DNA from: Candidatus Woesearchaeota archaeon
GTDB taxonomy: Archaea > Nanobdellota > Nanobdellia > Woesearchaeales > JACPJR01
Assembly (NCBI GenBank): GCA_016187565.1
Contig: JACPJR010000026.1
Coordinates: 1-44,231 of the forward strand
DNA length: 44,231 nt
Direction of reading: 5' to 3'
Below are positions 34,298 to 42,875 of this stretch, piece after piece. The notes beneath the pieces were generated by a model, which made no database searches, was not told the origin of the DNA, and saw nothing but the letters and a program-made list of their open reading frames with translations. The first letter of the stretch is position 1. Each line of letters begins with the position of its first letter. A program made the translations under genes and the position numbers.

Positions 34298-35281
34298 ATG
34301 CTTCATCAACAACGACAACAACAGGTTCAAAAGGTTGCGCAGCAATTCCCGAGCAAGGTACTTGTTATTGGTATAGCTGATACGACCTTTGCTCGCGTCG
34401 ATCTTTACCCTATTGTCGCCGAAGTTATTCAGAAAAACAACGAGATTACAGGAGCGGTGAAGATTGAACGATATACTGTCCCGGGAATAAAGGATCTGCC
34501 TGTTGCCTGCTTACGCTTACTTGAGGACTATAACTGTGCTATTGCCATGGCAATTGGTATGCCAGGAGCAAAGCCCATAGACAAGCAATGTGCCCATGAA
34601 GCCTCTATTGGATTTTCACAGGTGCAACTCCAAACAAAAAAACACATCCTTGAAGTATTTATTCATCTGGATGAAGTAAATCTGGCGTCATCAACATATG
34701 CAACAGAAATGGCAAAGCTTGCAAGAAATCGGGCTGCAAAGCATGCTGAGCATCTCCTTTTCCTCCTTCAAGGAAAGGAATCTTTAAGTCCCTTTGCTGG
34801 AACAGGAAAGCGTCAAGGATTTGCTGATGCCGGTTCCTTCGAGCAAGAAATACAAAAAAGCAAGCAAGTCCAACAACCGCTAACGCTTGGCATTGTTGCT
34901 GCTCACTTTAACCTTCCCTTGACCTTGGCAATGGTAGAAGAGGCTAAGAAAGAGGCTACACATGCAGGCTGTCGTATGGTGCTGTATGAGGTTCCTGGTG
35001 TTTTTGAAATCCCCTTTGTAGTTCAGAAACTCCTCGATCAAGGTGAAGTTGATGGCATTGTCACGCTTGGGGCTGTTATTCAAGGCGAGACAGGTCATGA
35101 TGAGCTTATTGCTCAGGTTACCGCAGCACAACTGACCATGCTTTCCCTTCATTACCGTAAGCCGGTAACCCTTGGTTTTTCTGGTCCACGGATGACCGTT
35201 GAACAGGCAAAAAAACGTAGTAAGCCATATGCACAACGAGCTGTTCGCTCGTGTCTTGAAATGATTAAAGTCTCGTATTAG
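34298..35281 (+). CDS. Fusion of archaeal riboflavin synthase (RibC) and lumazine synthase (RibH)
   Basis: 327 aa with two related domains. Residues about 17-180 are archaeal-type riboflavin synthase RibC: GIADTTFARVDL, TVPGIKDLPVACLRLLEDYNC in part, GMPGAKPIDKQCAHEASIG, KRQGFADAG. Residues about 193-325 are 6,7-dimethyl-8-ribityllumazine synthase: AAHFNLPLTLAM, VPGVFEIPFVVQKLL, GAVIQGETGHDELI, SGPRMTVEQAKKR. The two enzymes catalyse consecutive steps and are normally separate proteins. There is no stop or frameshift at the linker (near residues 165-190). ATG starts 2 bp after the ribK stop. Confidence 0.9.
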   Translation: MLHQQRQQQVQKVAQQFPSKVLVIGIADTTFARVDLYPIVAEVIQKNNEITGAVKIERYTVPGIKDLPVACLRLLEDYNCAIAMAIGMPGAKPIDKQCAHEASIGFSQVQLQTKKHILEVFIHLDEVNLASSTYATEMAKLARNRAAKHAEHLLFLLQGKESLSPFAGTGKRQGFADAGSFEQEIQKSKQVQQPLTLGIVAAHFNLPLTLAMVEEAKKEATHAGCRMVLYEVPGVFEIPFVVQKLLDQGEVDGIVTLGAVIQGETGHDELIAQVTAAQLTMLSLHYRKPVTLGFSGPRMTVEQAKKRSKPYAQRAVRSCLEMIKVSY

Positions 35282-35301
35282 TAAGTAAGCTGCACGCCAC
35301 C

Positions 35302-36510
35302 ATGGAAGAATCTATGCAATCGAACAACATCACGAAAGCTCTTGAAGACCTTCAGCAAGGCAAATTTATCATTGTTCAGGATAGTGCTGAGCGAGAGCAT
35401 GAGGGAGATTTAGTCGTTGCTGCAGAAAAAATAAATGAAGAGCAGATGGCTTTTATGATTAGGTATACCTCAGGTATTATCTGTGTCCCACTTCCTGAGG
35501 AACGTTTACAAGAGTTGGAGCTTCCTCAAATGGTTGATAAAAACACCGCAAAACATCAAACTGCTTTTACGCTTTCCGTAGACGCTGCTCAGGGAACTAC
35601 TACGGGAATTTCTGCTGTTGACCGCTTGCGAACGGTAAAGACATTAATCCATCCATTCACCAAGGCGTCTGATCTTATTAGACCAGGGCATGTTTTTCCC
35701 TTACGTGCTCTTGATGGAGGTGTCCTCAAACGACCAGGTCATACTGAGGCATCCCTAGATTTGATGCGATTAGGAGGACTGTATCCTGCTGCAGTTATTG
35801 GAGAGATCATGAATGATGATGGCACGGTTGCTCGAGGTGCATTTTTAGAAAGGTTTGCGCAACTCCACCATCTTACTACGGTAATGATTGCTGACCTTAT
35901 CCACTATCGAAAAAAAACTGAGGTATTGGTAACACGACATACACCGGTAAAGTTCCCTACAGCCCACGGTTCATTCATGCTTGTTCCTTACACTGACCGT
36001 CTCACACAGGCAACCCATCTTGCTCTGGTCCAAGGAGACCCTCATCTTTCTCAGCCAGTTCTTGTTCGCATTCATTCGGAATGTTTAACTGGAGATGTCT
36101 TTCATTCCCAACGCTGTGATTGTGGAGCCCAACTTGCTAAGGCAATGGACCTTGTCAATGAAGCAGGACAAGGGATTATTCTCTATATGCGTCAAGAGGG
36201 TCGTGGTATTGGTTTGCTGAACAAACTCTCAGCATACCATCTCCAAGACAAGGGTCTTGATACGGTTGAGGCTAATGAGCATTTAGGTTTTCAGGCAGAT
36301 GCCCGTGATTATGGAATCAGTGCCCAGATCTTGTATGACCTTGGCGTTAAACACATCAGGCTTTTGACCAATAACCCGAAAAAGGTAAAGGGTCTTGAAA
36401 GTTACGGCATTACCATTGTCGAGCGTATTCCCTTAATCATTCCTGCAACGTTGCATAACGAACATTACTTAACAACCAAGAAAACAAAGCTGGGTCATAT
36501 GATTTCTTAG
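35302..36510 (+). CDS. ribBA: Bifunctional DHBP synthase / GTP cyclohydrolase II
   Basis: 402 aa. The N-terminal DHBP synthase domain (RibB) shows EREHEGDLVVAAE, the GHVFPLRA stretch and GHTEASLDL. The C-terminal GTP cyclohydrolase II domain (RibA) has the zinc site SECLTGDVFHSQRCDCGAQL, the catalytic QEGRGIGLLNK and LTNNPKK. It makes 3,4-dihydroxy-2-butanone 4-phosphate from ribulose 5-phosphate and the first pyrimidine from GTP. This is the bacterial route; most archaea use GTP cyclohydrolase III instead. Third gene of the rib operon, 20 bp after the fusion gene. Confidence 0.96.
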   Translation: MEESMQSNNITKALEDLQQGKFIIVQDSAEREHEGDLVVAAEKINEEQMAFMIRYTSGIICVPLPEERLQELELPQMVDKNTAKHQTAFTLSVDAAQGTTTGISAVDRLRTVKTLIHPFTKASDLIRPGHVFPLRALDGGVLKRPGHTEASLDLMRLGGLYPAAVIGEIMNDDGTVARGAFLERFAQLHHLTTVMIADLIHYRKKTEVLVTRHTPVKFPTAHGSFMLVPYTDRLTQATHLALVQGDPHLSQPVLVRIHSECLTGDVFHSQRCDCGAQLAKAMDLVNEAGQGIILYMRQEGRGIGLLNKLSAYHLQDKGLDTVEANEHLGFQADARDYGISAQILYDLGVKHIRLLTNNPKKVKGLESYGITIVERIPLIIPATLHNEHYLTTKKTKLGHMIS

Positions 36511-36531
36511 TACAGGAACGTGGTCAAATAG

Positions 36532-37674
36532 ATGATAACGAAAAAACCTACTGAAAAAGCTTCTTACCATCAGGAAGATGCTGCTGATGTTTTTTTTATG
36601 CGAAAAGCTCTGCAGCTTGCTGCAAAAGGATATACAAGCCCTAATCCAAAGGTTGGTTGTATCCTTGTTAAGGAAGGTACTATTATTGGTAAAGGATACC
36701 ATCAACAGGCAGGATTACCTCACGCGGAAATAAATGCACTCACGGATGCAACTAAACAAGGATATTCTCCAAAGGATGCAACGATGTATGTTACCTTAGA
36801 GCCCTGTTGTATGCAGGGAAGAACACCTCCTTGCGTCCCTGCAATTTGTGCAGCAGGAATAAAAGAAGTGGTTGTTGCCATGGAAGATCCTAATCCTTTA
36901 GTTCATGGCAAGGGTATTGCATTACTCAAACAGGCTGGAATTTCTGTTCGTTCAGGTATCCTTGCTACCGAAGCAGAAAACCTGAATGAATCCTATCGTC
37001 GTTGGATTACGACCAAGTTACCTTTTGTTATTCTGAAAGTAGCGATGACATTAGATGGAAAGATCGCGATCGTTACTGGAGATTCACGATGGATAAGCAA
37101 TGAGGCTTCACGGCGTTATGTCCATCGCTTGAGGTCTTCAGTAGATGCTGTACTGGTAGGAGTCAATACGGTTCTTAAGGATAATCCACAACTCACGAGC
37201 CGTGTTCGGGGAGGAAAAAATCCTTGTCGTGTCGTGCTTGATGCTCATGCAAGAATTCCGTTAGATATTCATGTTCTTAATGCAGATGCAAAGACCATTA
37301 TTGTCACCAGTTCAAAAGCTCCAGGAGCAAAGGTTGCAGCACTCAAAGAACACGGAGTTGGAGTCATTGTTGTCAATACTATCAACGACCATGGTAATGA
37401 TCACCTTGATATGCATCAGCTCCTCCAACTACTCGGAAAACGCGAGATAACAAGCATCCTCGTAGAGGGAGGACGTGAGATCTTTACGACCTTTGTTACC
37501 CAGCAATTGTTTGATAAAATTCTCGTTTTTATCGCACCAAAACTTCTTGGAGGAGAGCATTCATTATCCGTGTTGGGTGGAAAAGATCCGATAGCAATGA
37601 CTGATGCGTTACTTCTCAAGAACATTACGACCAAACGTTTTGGTGATGATTTCCTTATTCAAGGGTATCGTTAG
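36532..37674 (+). CDS. ribD: Bifunctional riboflavin deaminase/reductase RibD
   Basis: 380 aa. The N-terminal deaminase domain has its zinc ligands in HAEINAL (His64, Glu66 catalytic) and PCCMQGRTPPC (Cys92, Cys101); the usual histidine between them is Met. The C-terminal reductase domain includes VAMTLDGKIA, DSRWISN and the DAVLVGVNTVLKDNPQLTSR region. It converts the RibA product in two steps. Bacterial-type RibG/RibD. Last gene of the operon; no phosphatase gene follows. Confidence 0.95.
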   Translation: MITKKPTEKASYHQEDAADVFFMRKALQLAAKGYTSPNPKVGCILVKEGTIIGKGYHQQAGLPHAEINALTDATKQGYSPKDATMYVTLEPCCMQGRTPPCVPAICAAGIKEVVVAMEDPNPLVHGKGIALLKQAGISVRSGILATEAENLNESYRRWITTKLPFVILKVAMTLDGKIAIVTGDSRWISNEASRRYVHRLRSSVDAVLVGVNTVLKDNPQLTSRVRGGKNPCRVVLDAHARIPLDIHVLNADAKTIIVTSSKAPGAKVAALKEHGVGVIVVNTINDHGNDHLDMHQLLQLLGKREITSILVEGGREIFTTFVTQQLFDKILVFIAPKLLGGEHSLSVLGGKDPIAMTDALLLKNITTKRFGDDFLIQGYR

Positions 37675-37749
37675 CCTTTAGAGCTTTAAAACGAGAGGAT
37701 TTACCTACCCGGATCCTATATACAGAAATCTATGAGCAGTCTCTTATTT

Positions 37750-38508
37750 TTAGGGTTTACTATGTTCAAATAACCTTCTGATCGTATCCATGGTATACAG
37801 AATCATGGCATGGCACTGCTCTTTTGACGGATAGAACACAGTAGCTTTTTTGTGGACAGAATAAATCCGTACTTTGTTGATGAGATGGATCTGATCATGA
37901 ATGCCTGGGTCAAGCAAAACCTGTGCTTCACTCAACTTTGCGATTAATTTTCCCAAGCCAATGTCAGGTGCTGTTGCAAGTAAATCCTTTCCTGTTGCTT
38001 CATAGTATTTTCGGTATAAGCAGGTTTCAAGAACTCTGCCACAGAGAATAACTGCACTTCGATAACACGTAGCTGTAAAGCATTTTCTGAGTTCTTGAAA
38101 ATCCGCAATCATCTCTTCCTGAATACTTGTAGGAAGTTGAGGAAGGGTGAAAATCATCACTTGTTTAGGAGCTTGTTTTGATGTACTTTGAGAAGAGGGA
38201 AACTCAAGAAGTGGTACCATCTTCTTAATCTTTTCAAGAGATACGGGTAGGGTAGAAGGTTGGATTTCAGTGACTATCTGTAACAACTGCAACAGCTCTC
38301 GCTCGTTATCTTCATGAGGCGGAGGAATGGCAAGTTTCCATGCCTCTTGCTTGAAACTTTGCAGGGCTAGGTAAAGTTTCTGCTCATGATAGCTTCTATT
38401 CGCTCCCGAAAACGTGTAGAACTTGTCATGGGTTGCTTTTCCCTTAAGACACTGTTCATAGCTCTTTTCTACAGCCTTGAGCGCTGTTAAAAACTGTTCT
38501 AATCCCAT
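37750..38508 (-). CDS. HEPN-like (DUF4145-type) protein
   Basis: 252 aa. The C-terminal 115 residues (RKCFTATCYRSAVILCGRVLE in part, YRKYYEATGKDL, HLINKVRIYSVHKK) look like a DUF4145/HEPN-type helical domain with an R-x4-H motif (Arg214...His219), the ribonuclease signature of HEPN proteins. The first 100 residues are helical and unassigned. It may be a solitary RNase effector or simply a structural HEPN. No antitoxin lies next to it. Convergent with the riboflavin operon. Confidence 0.65.
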   Translation of the reverse strand: MGLEQFLTALKAVEKSYEQCLKGKATHDKFYTFSGANRSYHEQKLYLALQSFKQEAWKLAIPPPHEDNERELLQLLQIVTEIQPSTLPVSLEKIKKMVPLLEFPSSQSTSKQAPKQVMIFTLPQLPTSIQEEMIADFQELRKCFTATCYRSAVILCGRVLETCLYRKYYEATGKDLLATAPDIGLGKLIAKLSEAQVLLDPGIHDQIHLINKVRIYSVHKKATVFYPSKEQCHAMILYTMDTIRRLFEHSKP

Positions 38509-38588
38509 GCTCTGTATAAACCATTACTTGTTAATAAATGTATGGCCATTCGTGCTCTTGAATCCGTTAGCACAACCTAAAACCCAAA

Positions 38589-38598
38589 CCTTAAATAC
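38589..38598 (+). promoter_or_regulatory. TATA box of rfcL
   Basis: CCTTAAATAC 26 bp (centre) before ATG 38620; leaderless. Confidence 0.6.
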
Positions 38599-38619
38599 AT
38601 CGCAATATTCTATAATTCT

Positions 38620-39840
38620 ATGGAACGTGGGACTGAAAAACCTTGGACAATAACCTATGCACCAAAGTCTTTGAAAGAGGTCATTGGACAGGAATCTCTT
38701 GCTAAACTCAAAGGCTTTGTTGAAGCCTATCGAACACACAAAAAAAAAGCAGCATTTCTCTATGGGCCGTCAGGAACAGGAAAGACCTGCTCGGTGTATG
38801 CACTTGCTCGTGATGTAGGGTTTGAGGTTATTGAAGTCAATGCTTCAGATATCCGTAATAAAGAACACATTGAGACGTTCCTTAGTGCAGCAACCAAGCA
38901 GCGAAGTTTGTTTTCCCAAGGAAAGATTATCCTTATTGATGAGGTTGATGGTATTAGTGGTACGTATGATCGTGGTGGTATTCCTTCATTGATAAAGATG
39001 ATCAGTGAGTCGTTTTTTCCTGTTGTTATCACCGGAAATGATCCCTGGGATCATAAGTTTGGCAAACTTCGTACGCTTTCCTTGATGCTTGCTTTTGAGC
39101 CTGTCCCCTTGCAAAGCATGGTACTTTTGCTTTCACAGATATGTCATCATGAAGGGATCCATGCAGAGCCTGATACGTTAAAGACCCTTGCACGCCGTTC
39201 TGCAGGTGATGTTCGTGCTGCTATCACTGACCTTTACGCGCTAACACGTCTTACTCGTACATTGAATAAAAAAACACTTGAGGAGCTTGATGATCGCAAT
39301 CGGGAAGAAAGCCTTCCTATGGCGCTGGTTAAAGTTTTCAAGACCAATGATCCTCTCATTGCGAAGGATGCATTCGAAAACATCAACGAGGATCTTGATA
39401 CCTGTCTACTTTGGATTGATGAGAATCTTCCGTATGAATACACCACGGTAGAAGCACGGGCAAGAGCGTATGATGCACTGAGTAAAGCAGACATCTTTAA
39501 TCGACGTATCCGGAGATGGCAACACTGGCGTTTTCTGGTATATGTCAGCGCGCTCCTTACTGCAGGGGTTGCGGTTGCCAAAGATGAAAAACTTAAAGAG
39601 TTTGTTCCTTATCATGAAACAAAGCGATTGTTAAAAATCTGGATGGCAAACCAAAAATACCAGAAGCGGAAGGTTATTGCAGGAAAGATTGCACGAAAGA
39701 CCCATACATCCACAAGACGTGCATTGCAAGATACCTTACCCTATCTTCAAATAGCAATCCAAAAAAACAAAACTATGGCGAAACTCCTCCAACACGAGCT
39801 TGACCTTGACGAGGAGGAGATGCAGTGGCTAAAGAAGTAG
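38620..39840 (+). CDS. rfcL: Replication factor C large subunit
   Basis: 406 aa clamp-loader large subunit that opens and loads PCNA. AAA+ motifs: Walker A GPSGTGKT (residues 49-56), Walker B ILIDEVDG (about 103-110), sensor ITGND and SAGDVRAAITDL. The C-terminal collar follows. It is shorter than most RfcL proteins (about 470-500 aa) and ends DLDEEEMQWLKK without a recognisable PIP box, which in many archaea terminates the subunit. The 3' end overlaps the opposite-strand patatin gene by 68 bp. Confidence 0.93.
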   Translation: MERGTEKPWTITYAPKSLKEVIGQESLAKLKGFVEAYRTHKKKAAFLYGPSGTGKTCSVYALARDVGFEVIEVNASDIRNKEHIETFLSAATKQRSLFSQGKIILIDEVDGISGTYDRGGIPSLIKMISESFFPVVITGNDPWDHKFGKLRTLSLMLAFEPVPLQSMVLLLSQICHHEGIHAEPDTLKTLARRSAGDVRAAITDLYALTRLTRTLNKKTLEELDDRNREESLPMALVKVFKTNDPLIAKDAFENINEDLDTCLLWIDENLPYEYTTVEARARAYDALSKADIFNRRIRRWQHWRFLVYVSALLTAGVAVAKDEKLKEFVPYHETKRLLKIWMANQKYQKRKVIAGKIARKTHTSTRRALQDTLPYLQIAIQKNKTMAKLLQHELDLDEEEMQWLKK

Positions 39841-41284
39841 TTCTGCATGGGAAATGTACGTACTCGCGAGAACCATTAAAGAACTGACCGATCCATGCAT
39901 GGATAGGTCCATCGTACTGTTGTCGTAATGGAGCAAATTTTTTTGTATGGAACGGACGTTCTGGTGAGCCTTGTTCGTCGGATGTTTTTGTTGATAACGG
40001 TAGGGAGCATCCGTAATGCCTCAACACTTCTGTTGCTGTACGGTAGCCAATGTACATCACGCGTCGAAACAACTCAGGTGATAAGCTTAGATGATCTCCA
40101 CCTTGGATAAATGGTGGTGCAGGACAATAGATAATGGTGTAACGCTGCATGATCCCTGAGAGTCGTTCATATTCAGCAAGCATGTCTTCTTGGTGTTGTG
40201 CTGTTAATCCATATCGTTCTCGGAAGGTATCAGAGCCTAACCATGCATACACGGTCTGTTGTTGCTGTCGTGCAGCTCGTGCGGTTTGTATTTTTTGATA
40301 CAAAATCGTGTTGAATGTGTGAAACAGAAGATCAACTAATGAGGAAGTTCGTGGCGCTGTTCCTGAATCTCTTCCTAATGCCTCTGGAGTAAAGGTATGA
40401 GAAACAATGATGAGATCTGCGCCATTTTCAATGGGAACTTGGAGCGAAAGCGTGTTTTTTACCTCACCATCAGTATAGGAATGGCCATCAATCATTCGAG
40501 GTTTGAAGAGCAGAGGAATAGCACATGAGGCACTCAGTGCCTCAGAAATCGTCGCGTTATTGAGATAGAGATCCCTGCACGGTTGATTGCTGGGAAGCGT
40601 AACCCTTCCTTGTTCGTCTATAACTACCTCTGGCGAACTTTTTTTCCCAAAAGCTACTCTACGAGGGGCGTCGCAGTCAGTTGCAATGAGATAGACCTGA
40701 GCAGGCAAATCAAAGAAGTTGTTCGTTGGTAGTACGTTTCGATAGTATGCTTCGATGCCATCGGTGGTAAAAAAACCACCTAAGGGAAGCTCTCTGAGAC
40801 GTGCCTCGAGTCCCCCAAGACCTGCATATCGCTCATGAAAAGAATGACCATTAAAAAGCGATCCTACTGCTCTAGTGATGTCCCTTATCCTTGGAACATT
40901 TGGCCTGAAAATATCCCAGTAATTAATGCTGCATAGTGACCCTTGCTCATGTCGCTGGGGGAAATAATAACTCAAACGGGAACGCGTTGTTCCCATGGCA
41001 ACGATTTCAGAAGCAGTAAATCCAGCAATCTCGTTAACAACAGCAACAGCCCCACCACTTGAGCCAACAAAACAATCAATACCTCTCTGGGGTTGTTTAT
41101 CTTCTCTAGTCTGCATGTTCTGATCAGTATCACGTAACGAGGGAATACTAAAACCATGTTCGCGGAGTGCTTGAAAAAAACCATGATGGTATGCTGTCGG
41201 AAGCAGTCCTCCACCAGTGCACACAACTGCCCCTCTTTGAAACTGGTCTAATGAAAGAAAGAAATGCTGACCATCACTGGGCAT
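39773..41284 (-). CDS. Patatin-like phospholipase
   Basis: 503 aa from ATG 41284. The patatin dyad is present: oxyanion loop TGGGLLPTAYHHG, nucleophile motif GSSGG (Ser76 by this start) and catalytic Asp in the TDGEVKN motif. The fold is typical of serine acyl hydrolases acting on lipids. The middle and C-terminal parts are longer than in minimal patatins. GGAGGGG upstream of ATG 41284 supports that start; the frame is open to 41368, inside the previous gene. Its last 22 codons are antisense to the end of rfcL. It occupies the place where ksgA often follows DUF655 in archaea. Confidence 0.82.
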   Translation of the reverse strand: MPSDGQHFFLSLDQFQRGAVVCTGGGLLPTAYHHGFFQALREHGFSIPSLRDTDQNMQTREDKQPQRGIDCFVGSSGGAVAVVNEIAGFTASEIVAMGTTRSRLSYYFPQRHEQGSLCSINYWDIFRPNVPRIRDITRAVGSLFNGHSFHERYAGLGGLEARLRELPLGGFFTTDGIEAYYRNVLPTNNFFDLPAQVYLIATDCDAPRRVAFGKKSSPEVVIDEQGRVTLPSNQPCRDLYLNNATISEALSASCAIPLLFKPRMIDGHSYTDGEVKNTLSLQVPIENGADLIIVSHTFTPEALGRDSGTAPRTSSLVDLLFHTFNTILYQKIQTARAARQQQQTVYAWLGSDTFRERYGLTAQHQEDMLAEYERLSGIMQRYTIIYCPAPPFIQGGDHLSLSPELFRRVMYIGYRTATEVLRHYGCSLPLSTKTSDEQGSPERPFHTKKFAPLRQQYDGPIHAWIGQFFNGSREYVHFPCRTTSLATASPPRQGQARVGGVSP

Positions 41285-41354
41285 TGATAAGATCCCCTCC
41301 GTAAAAACAATGAAATGTGTACTATAAAAAACAGTGCTACACAAAAATGTAGTT

Positions 41355-41918
41355 CTACCTATCAACAAAGAGGTGATGCTTTTCTTTACCCTCTATTTCT
41401 GAGATGATACGTTTGATAATTGCTGCCTCAGGGTTGGGCATAAGCTTTACTCTCTTCTTCAGGTCGGCAAAGCTTGTAAAGGGTGATGCCTTCCGTTCCT
41501 CAATAATCTCCCACATATGTTTCTTGCCCAAGCCAGGTATTAATTCAAGCTGGTGCATCCGTGTGGTGAGAGGCTGTGCATTGTTGAAAAATGTCATAAA
41601 TCGTTCTTCACTCTTCTTTATCATATCCTCTACGACAAACTTCAGCTCTGATCTGGCTGTTTGCGTTAATCGTTCAAGTGGTAATCTTCCAAGGATATGA
41701 TGAATTTTGTCTCGTTTTCCTTCACCGATGTAAATCTCCTCATACGGTTGGAGAAAAATACCTTTTTTTGGAACAAGTTCAAGAAGTGTAAAATGATTTT
41801 TCCCTAAGGCTTGGACTATAGCATTCTTCCGATGGCTGGGTGTGGGATCAAAGGGATATCCATTCGGTAAAAAATCCAGCACTATTGCAACTTCCTCTTT
41901 AGGTCTTGCAGGAATCAT
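41355..41918 (-). CDS. DUF655 helix-hairpin-helix protein
   Basis: 187 aa archaeal DUF655. An OB-like N-terminal part (IVLDFLPNGYPFDPTPSHRK in part, then KNAIVQALGKNHFTLLELVP in part) is followed by a helix-hairpin-helix (LELIPGLGKKHMWEIIEER) for nucleic acid binding. In archaea it is consistently found after eL21 and RpoF, as here, suggesting a role in RNA or translation, but the function is not established. Confidence 0.9.
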   Translation of the reverse strand: MIPARPKEEVAIVLDFLPNGYPFDPTPSHRKNAIVQALGKNHFTLLELVPKKGIFLQPYEEIYIGEGKRDKIHHILGRLPLERLTQTARSELKFVVEDMIKKSEERFMTFFNNAQPLTTRMHQLELIPGLGKKHMWEIIEERKASPFTSFADLKKRVKLMPNPEAAIIKRIISEIEGKEKHHLFVDR

Positions 41919-42008
41919 CGTAAAAACAGAACGAGGGGTTGTATTTAAATCTTATGTGTTAAACTTGAGTGAATAAGCACGGTTACTTTTTGCGTGAATA
42001 GAGAAATC

Positions 42009-42365
42009 TTATCCTTTCCCCGGTACAACTTCCTTGACGACACTGACGATTTTTTTCATATTATCGTTGTTAATCGTCAGAGGATAGGCCGAAAGAATAA
42101 CTTTGAGATCATCAACTGTTTCTGGAAGAATATCAACAATTTTGACAATATGGCTGTCTCGCAAGCGAGGAATATTCAATTCAACTAATTTTTTTTTTAA
42201 CTCTTCTTCTTTTTTTTGATCGAGATGAGCAAACAGCTTAAGATAATCCTCTGTTTTTTGGGTACGAAGATTGAGGTCTTTGTCACGTTTCTTAATGGCT
42301 TGTACCTGCTGCTTTACCTCACCCATTGTTAGCGCAACTTCAGTAAGAATTGTTGGTTGAACCAT
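42009..42365 (-). CDS. rpoF: DNA-directed RNA polymerase subunit F
   Basis: 118 aa, Rpb4 homologue that forms the stalk with RpoE. It has the helical RPB4 fold with the typical TEDYLKLFAHLD segment and the C-terminal IVKIVDILPETVDDLKVILS HRDC-like part. The gene follows eL21 by 4 bp and precedes DUF655 by 90 bp, the usual archaeal arrangement. RpoE is not in the window. Confidence 0.93.
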   Translation of the reverse strand: MVQPTILTEVALTMGEVKQQVQAIKKRDKDLNLRTQKTEDYLKLFAHLDQKKEEELKKKLVELNIPRLRDSHIVKIVDILPETVDDLKVILSAYPLTINNDNMKKIVSVVKEVVPGKG

Positions 42366-42369
42366 GTGA

Positions 42370-42675
42370 TCATACCTTCGGTGTTTGTGCCTTTTGGAGA
42401 TGAACGGGATGGACTATCAGTGTTTTTTTCTTTCCCTGATCATTAATAACGACATGATAACAGTGTCCTGTTTTTCCTTCAACAATGCCAGCTAATCCAT
42501 GATACCGTGGAAAATACATCCCTCGCTGGATACTTGGTTCTGCTTTTAAAATAACTGCATCGCCCTCTTGAAATACTTGGAGATATCGTGTTAAGCTAAG
42601 CTTTCCTCGTTGACGTAAACCCTTACTTAGTTTATATCGCGTTTTTCTTCGAAATCCACCAACACGTTGTACCAT
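42370..42675 (-). CDS. rpl21e: Large ribosomal subunit protein eL21
   Basis: 101 aa, usual length. Basic N-terminus (GGFRRKTRYKLSKGLRQRGK), then YLQVFQEGDAVILKAEPSIQ, RGMYFPRYHGLAGIVEGKTG and HCYHVVINDQGKKKTLIVHP, all family blocks. GAGGT lies 6 nt before the ATG. First gene of the eL21-RpoF-DUF655 unit, divergent from uL1. Confidence 0.96.
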   Translation of the reverse strand: MVQRVGGFRRKTRYKLSKGLRQRGKLSLTRYLQVFQEGDAVILKAEPSIQRGMYFPRYHGLAGIVEGKTGHCYHVVINDQGKKKTLIVHPVHLQKAQTPKV

Positions 42676-42711
42676 AGTTAAACCTCTTGAATGGTTTGGA
42701 GAATTGGGACG

Positions 42712-42722
42712 TTATATTTAAA
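42712..42722 (-). promoter_or_regulatory. TATA box of the eL21-RpoF-DUF655 operon
   Basis: CTTTAAATATA on the minus strand about 42 bp before the eL21 ATG, leaving a 16-nt leader with a GAGGT. Confidence 0.55.
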
Positions 42723-42768
42723 GCTGTCGAAAAGCTCAGCTCTGAAAGAGCTTCACAAAACCAGTACA

Positions 42769-42776
42769 TTTATAAA
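42769..42776 (+). promoter_or_regulatory. TATA box of the uL1-uL10 operon
   Basis: TTTATAAA, self-complementary, about 100 bp before the uL1 ATG. This predicts an unusually long leader (about 75 nt) for this genome. Confidence 0.45.
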
Positions 42777-42818
42777 TGATACCAATATTCCGTGTCCCAG
42801 CAAATAGCGTAGTCATTT

Positions 42819-42841
42819 ACAGTAATCCCGTAGACTACTGT
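42819..42841 (+). promoter_or_regulatory. Hairpin in the uL1 leader, possible L1 autoregulatory site
   Basis: ACAGTA/TACTGT perfect 6-bp stem with an 11-nt loop (ATCCCGTAGAC), placed in the long leader before the Shine-Dalgarno GGAGG (42863-42867). L1 is known to repress its own mRNA in bacteria and methanogens; I do not see a clear match to the L1 binding consensus, so the role is a guess. Confidence 0.35.
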
Positions 42842-42875
42842 TTATTTTGACAGTAGGAGGGTGGAGGAAATCCTG

